Origin: Bryum argenteum
Taxonomy: Eukaryota > Streptophyta > Bryopsida > Bryales > Bryaceae
Assembly: GCA_037043015.1 (NCBI GenBank)
Contig: CM073329.1
Location: forward strand, 5,224,648 to 5,288,647
Length of the DNA: 64,000 bases
Reading direction: 5' to 3'
Below, piece after piece: positions 59,952-64,000 of this stretch (its first letter is position 1; each line of letters opens with the position of its first letter). Under the pieces are notes generated by a model, which did no database searches, had not been told where the DNA came from, and saw only the letters and a program-made list of their open reading frames with translations. Position numbers and translations under genes: made by a program.

Positions 59952-60011
59952 CCAATGTAAGCCAACCCTTTCGGAGGAAATTGCTTTGCTCGAAGGGTTG
60001 GCTTACATTGG
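59952..60011. repeat. Hairpin A, about 21-bp stem, 3' of the small gene
   Basis: 59,952-59,973 and 59,991-60,011 are complementary along their full length with a single bulged T; the loop is 17 nt. It begins about 230 bp after the stop codon, so it is probably within or just past the 3' UTR. Confidence 0.85.
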
Positions 60012-60275
60012 CATCAATCAGATGTAGAAGATTAGATTAACGTTTGTTCTGTGGGAAGCTCGTTGTGTCTGTGGACACACATTGCGAGTTGAGGAATGCT
60101 CTTGTGTGCATTGCGAGCGACGATACTGGAGCTCTATTGTATTCAATGTCGATGCCAAGGTAGCATTTTTTCTCAGCGAAGATTGAAACCATTAATGTGA
60201 AAAGGATTTACAGTCAATCATGCGCCTGTTTTGTGCATTTCATCTCATTGCATTCTATCTGTTTTGTGCATTCGA

Positions 60276-60326
60276 GAATTTCTCGAAGTGAATTTGTGCA
60301 TTCTATCATTTCACTTCGAGGAATTC
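60276..60326. repeat. Hairpin B, 17-bp stem
   Basis: 60,276-60,292 pairs with 60,310-60,326 at 16 of 17 positions (GAATTTCTCGAAGTGAA arm); the loop is 17 nt, the same length as that of hairpin A. Confidence 0.75.
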
Positions 60327-60530
60327 CAGCGACAAGCACCATCCTTCGATTGCCAAACTGAAGAGCATGGGAAAGGTTCGGAAAGTCAAATGCTTGCGCG
60401 TTTCTCAGATTCAAACCGATCAGCTTCATCAATTATACTGACTCAATGTTGTATCAATGTCCTCTCTTTGGTCGGTAAAGTCTACGAATTGCTGGTTTGA
60501 GGTTGAATTGGTTCCCTGGGGAGGGAGAGA

Positions 60531-60722
60531 GGGCTGCGCCAGCCAAGGAGGTAGTGCAAGACCAAGGCGACGCGCGCGGGTCCAGGCAGCAAGCTACCAG
60601 ACGGACTCGCACCCGAGAAAAATGAGATTAATATCGTGGGGATCGATGATCCCCATATCAGATATCAAACTGATAAGAACAGATACTACACTTGATCTTA
60701 GCCAAAAGGCCGAGAAAGGTAT
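60531..60722 (-). ncRNA. U2: U2 spliceosomal snRNA, copy 1
   Basis: On the minus strand it begins ATACCTTTCTCGGCCTTTTG at 60,722 and includes the branch-point recognition segment GTGTAGTATCTG. Next come stem IIa/IIb sequence (ATCATCGATCCCC), the Sm-type ATTTTTC, and the 3' stem-loop around GTCTTGCACTACCTCC ending at GCAGCCC. At 192 nt it fits plant U2. U2 pairs with the intron branch site in the spliceosome. Upstream, GGTACAAGAAG (60,745-60,755) and TTTTCCCATAG (60,784-60,794) sit at TATA and USE positions but match the consensus poorly. Confidence 0.95.
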
Positions 60723-61921
60723 ACCTCTCCATCCTCACCTCGCCCTTCTTGTACCTCCGCCCTAGTCTCAGAAGTTGCCATAGTCTATGGGAAAACTCGA
60801 TCCACAATCTCTGATGTGGCTAATTCCGGAAGACTGCTGTGATCGATGGATACCTCTACGAGAATTCACCCGATCAGAGGGAGGATTCTTATTGGTTCTA
60901 CTCTGACAGCTTCAACTGAATCTCTGAAGGTCTCTGATTGACCAAAATGGTGAAGATGTTACGCTGCTATCAGCCAAACGGCAGTCAAGAGGATTACGAA
61001 CTAAACGAAGGCGGAATCACGTTCTAAGGGTCACAAAGAAAGTTCAAGTCTTGCATTCGAATAAGAATTTATTGGTGTCGTATGACAAATGCCGGATTGT
61101 GTCGGTAGCCCTGTCCGTGTCGTGCCTGCGTCTCTGGTCCTGTCGGCGTGGTTTGTGTGGTCTGTGGGTCGGTCTTGTTTTGCCAGACGAATCCGAAATT
61201 CATTCAACACGTGATCGGAATGACGTCTCGAATACGGTTCCGAATCCAGTCGTTGTGACATCCAACATTACATTTCGTCCTCGAAGGTGAACGGAAACGA
61301 TCGAATGGCCATCGTACTGGACTCCATTCATGAACAATAGAGCAGCGTGTAGGATATGCACCCGTGGTAATTTGCAGCTCAGATTCACTCGTTGAGGGGC
61401 ATCGTAGGGCCATTGATCGAAGCGATGCAAGCTCCGGCGCTCGAGATATATACTCAATTTACTACACGAACACAAGTTCGTGCTCTTTCTCGATTATCGC
61501 TATCAAAAAGTGCAAGAGCTCGTAATACTTTTCAATTGATGCCATTCTTAAGTTGTGGAACGTGCGGAAAATTTCAAGAGCTCATAGCAATTCTACTTAC
61601 AACGTGATCAAGCCTTGGACGTGCTCAAGAAAGAACTCAAATATCACAGCTTAGTTTGTAAAAATGCATTCCACAATGAAGGCTCAGTTGCAAGCACTAC
61701 GGCTCTGAGCAAACTTCCCGAGACATGTACACAAGTGCTCCCTTCGTTGTTGAATCCTGTTATACGATTGGAAACTCACGTGTTAGTGGCGTACTCTATC
61801 GATCGAATTGAGAGCTGGAATTTTGGTAGTCGGGCAGCTAAGAAGATGTAACTGCTTGACTCTTCGCCGAAGTTCGAGCTGCTGCTTTGGGTTTGGATTG
61901 GTTCCCTCGGAAGGGAGAGGA

Positions 61922-62113
61922 GGGCTGTGCCGGCCAAGGAGGTAGTGCAAGACCAAGGCGACACTCGCGAGTCCAGGCAGCAAGCTACCAGACGGACCCG
62001 CTCCCGAGAAAGATTAGATTAATATCGTGGGGATCGATGATCCCCATATCAGATATTAAACTGATAAGAACAGATACTACACTTGATCTTAGCCAAAAGG
62101 CCGAGAATGGTAT
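61922..62113 (-). ncRNA. U2: U2 spliceosomal snRNA, copy 2
   Basis: It has the same architecture and length as copy 1. The 5' end is ATACCATTCTCGGCC (one change), and the branch-point segment and Sm site are intact. Small differences lie in the 3' stem (GGCCGGCACAGCCC). The promoter elements upstream are well formed, so this is a likely active gene. Confidence 0.95.
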
Positions 62114-62135
62114 ACTACTTTGCTCAGAACTCGCC

Positions 62136-62188
62136 GTTTCTATACCCATACTCGTCCACAATCTTCGTCAGAAATGTATGGGACAAAT
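62136..62188 (-). promoter_or_regulatory. U2 copy 2 promoter: TATA-like element and USE
   Basis: GGGTATAGAAAC (62,136-62,147) lies about 23-34 bp and ATTTGTCCCATAC (62,176-62,188) about 63-75 bp upstream of the RNA start. Both are at the expected positions for plant snRNA TATA and upstream sequence element (consensus RTCCCACATCG). Confidence 0.75.
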
Positions 62189-62865
62189 CTGTCTGGTACG
62201 TTGGATTGTGCGCGTTTAATCCTAGTGATCTGTCTGATTGATTCACATAACAGAGTACTCTTCCGAACGTTTCCGGAATCTGGCTGTTGAGTATCAAGGT
62301 CCATCGACAATGAAGGAGAGTGTATATTTTGCAGGAGAGGGTTATGTGACAAGCTTTATCTCCTCGCATTGATCGGAAACTCTCTCGTCCGCGGTGCAGA
62401 CAATTCTTCTCCTGGAAGTAAAAGCGTCAGCACGCATTTATGAATTTATGGAAGCAGCAACTCTCTCTCTCGAGATACTGAATTGACCAGTTGCACACAA
62501 GATTGCGCGCGACAAATCCCAGAAGCACATAACATAATTCTTAACTGTAGGCGGAGAACGTACGTTCTCAAGTCGAAAGAACCCGAACATGCAAAGAGGA
62601 AAGTTCTGAAGTGCATTCCACGATGAAGGTTCACTCCATCAGCTGCTGTTCTGTGCAAGGATCCTATCGGTTTCGGACTTCAAATTTCTATTGACATGCA
62701 CACAAGTCGGTCATTGCAAAAGCAAGGATAGAATACGTAATCGCTTGCGAGTTCCTGCTAGATAATCGTGGTTGCACTAATATTGGCTTTGCCGAAACAA
62801 ACAATGAGTATCTTTTGACCGTAGACTTGCTGGTTTGTTTTGCATTGGTTCCCTCGGAAGGAGGT

Positions 62866-63058
62866 GGGCTGCGCCGGCCAAGGAGGTAGTGCAAGACCAA
62901 GGCGACGCGGGCGGGTCCAGGCAGCAAGCTACCAGATAGACTCGCACCCGAGAAAAATGAGATTAATATCGTGGGGATCGATGATCCCCGTATTAGATAT
63001 TAAACTGATAAGAACAGATACTACACTTGATCTTAGCTAGAAGGCCGAGAATGGTATA
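62866..63058 (-). ncRNA. U2: U2 snRNA, copy 3, divergent (variant or pseudogene)
   Basis: It is homologous over the whole length, but stem I reads GGCCTTCTAGCT instead of GGCCTTTTGGCT, and the stem II region reads CTAATACGGGG instead of CTGATATGGGG. The branch-point segment is unchanged. The stem I change weakens its base pairing. The upstream GGGTACAAGAAG (63,080-63,090) resembles copy 1, while the USE position has GATCCCCTACG. Confidence 0.88.
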
Positions 63059-63409
63059 TCTCTCTACCCGCACCTCGCCCTTCTTGTACCCCGTCCAGTC
63101 GCCAGCATGGAGTCAAAACGTAGGGGATCATCATTGCCTCCCATCCCAGGTTCTTCTACTGAAGACCTCATGCCATTGTCGCATAAATCCTCCCGCACGG
63201 TTAGGTCTCGCATTCTGCTTGGATAGATTCACATACAGTTCGCATTTTTCTGCGAGGAATGTTTTATTGGTGATGGAGCATGCAGATCGGGTGGAGATGG
63301 GTGGAGTTTCTCACCAATATTGGTGCTGTACAGATCGTGGCCACAGTATTGCCCCTGCAGAATCAATTCCTGTTTGGATTTAGATTGGTTCCTTCGGGGG
63401 AGGGAAGGA

Positions 63410-63601
63410 GGGCTGCGCCGGCCAAGGAGGTAGTGCAATACCGAGGCGACGCGCGCGAGTCCAGGCAGCAAGCTACCTGACAGACTCGCACCCGAGAAAA
63501 ATGAGATTAATATCGTGGGGATCGATGATCCCCATATCAGATATTAAACTGATAAGAACAGATACTACACTTGATCTTAGCCAAAAGGCCGAGAAAGGTA
63601 T
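63410..63601 (-). ncRNA. U2: U2 spliceosomal snRNA, copy 4
   Basis: It matches copy 1 through the first 100 nt, starting ATACCTTTCTCGG, with an intact branch-point segment, Sm site and 3' stem. The flank is nearly identical to that of copy 2, indicating tandem duplication of gene plus promoter. Confidence 0.95.
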
Positions 63602-63624
63602 ACCTACCCACTCAAAACTCGCGG

Positions 63625-63676
63625 CTTCTGTACCCATACTCGTCCTCAACATTCGTCAGAAACGTATGGGACAAAT
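63625..63676 (-). promoter_or_regulatory. U2 copy 4 promoter: TATA-like element and USE
   Basis: GGGTACAGAAG (63,625-63,635) and ATTTGTCCCATACG (63,663-63,676) sit at the same distances as in copy 2. Confidence 0.7.
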
Positions 63677-64000
63677 CATGAGCACAATCTCAGGTTGGTT
63701 CTTTATAGTGCAGCAACTGGCTGTGCACCTCAAACCCAGTTCATCGGTCTAATGATGTGATTCCGCTTCGGGCGTTGGAAGAAGACCGTCGCTGCTCATT
63801 TATGGAAATCTAAACAGGAGTAGTAAGCCGCCTATCGAATCTTTCTGTCATGAAGTATTTTACTATACACCAAAATTTGGATCCCGGGTACTGTTATCTG
63901 CACATGTTTCTTCGGGAACCATCAAACGCATTCTGTCACAACGTTTTGAAATTAGACATCAAAACCATCCCACATCAAAACCATGTACGATAGCTCAACT

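Overview
This is nuclear DNA of a land plant or close streptophyte relative. The evidence is spliceosomal GT-AG introns, a plant-style U2 snRNA cluster with USE/TATA promoters, a CACTA transposon with the TNP2/DUF4218/DUF4216 arrangement, a Ty1/copia element and a family-14 glycosyltransferase. I cannot name the species. The transposon repertoire makes me suspect a non-flowering plant (bryophyte, lycophyte or fern), but that is inference only.

Layout. 1-11,596 is the right part of a large Mutator-like element (element 1). It carries a small basic-protein gene (gene A, -), a decayed SWIM-type transposase (+), two ADD zinc-finger genes (-) and a right terminal inverted repeat. 11,597-17,371 holds an unidentified spliced gene (-) and a CACTA transposase (+, three exons, one in-frame stop). 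17,382-37,529 is a second, complete Mutator-like element (element 2, about 20.1 kb). It is bounded by inverted repeats and a perfect 10-bp target duplication. Inside it are a ~485-bp triplicated repeat rich in TGACGTCA sites, an ADD gene (+), a frameshifted ParB-domain/beta-class DNA methylase gene (-), an ~83-bp GC-rich palindromic satellite, gene A' (-), a second decayed transposase (+) and a ~45-bp palindromic satellite of about 50 units.

37,540-45,000 is a nest. A CACTA terminus ends at 40,734 inside the integrase of a copia element, and the copia's probable 5' LTR ends inside a truncated GT14 gene. The CACTA transposase and this terminus are in compatible orientation, so elements 1 and 2 may both sit inside one CACTA.

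45,800-64,000 looks like ordinary host DNA. It has a 16-exon coiled-coil/His-rich gene (905 aa, no frameshifts), a gene-poor AT-rich stretch, a small one-exon basic gene followed by two strong hairpins, and four U2 snRNA genes, one of them divergent.

The most unusual content is the cargo of the two large elements: chromatin-reader-like ADD proteins plus a prokaryote-type ParB-methylase fusion, next to palindromic repeat arrays. In element 2 these sit between the terminal repeats together with the transposase. All transposase copies and the methylase carry 1-bp frameshifts while the host gene carries none, so the elements look decayed rather than badly assembled.
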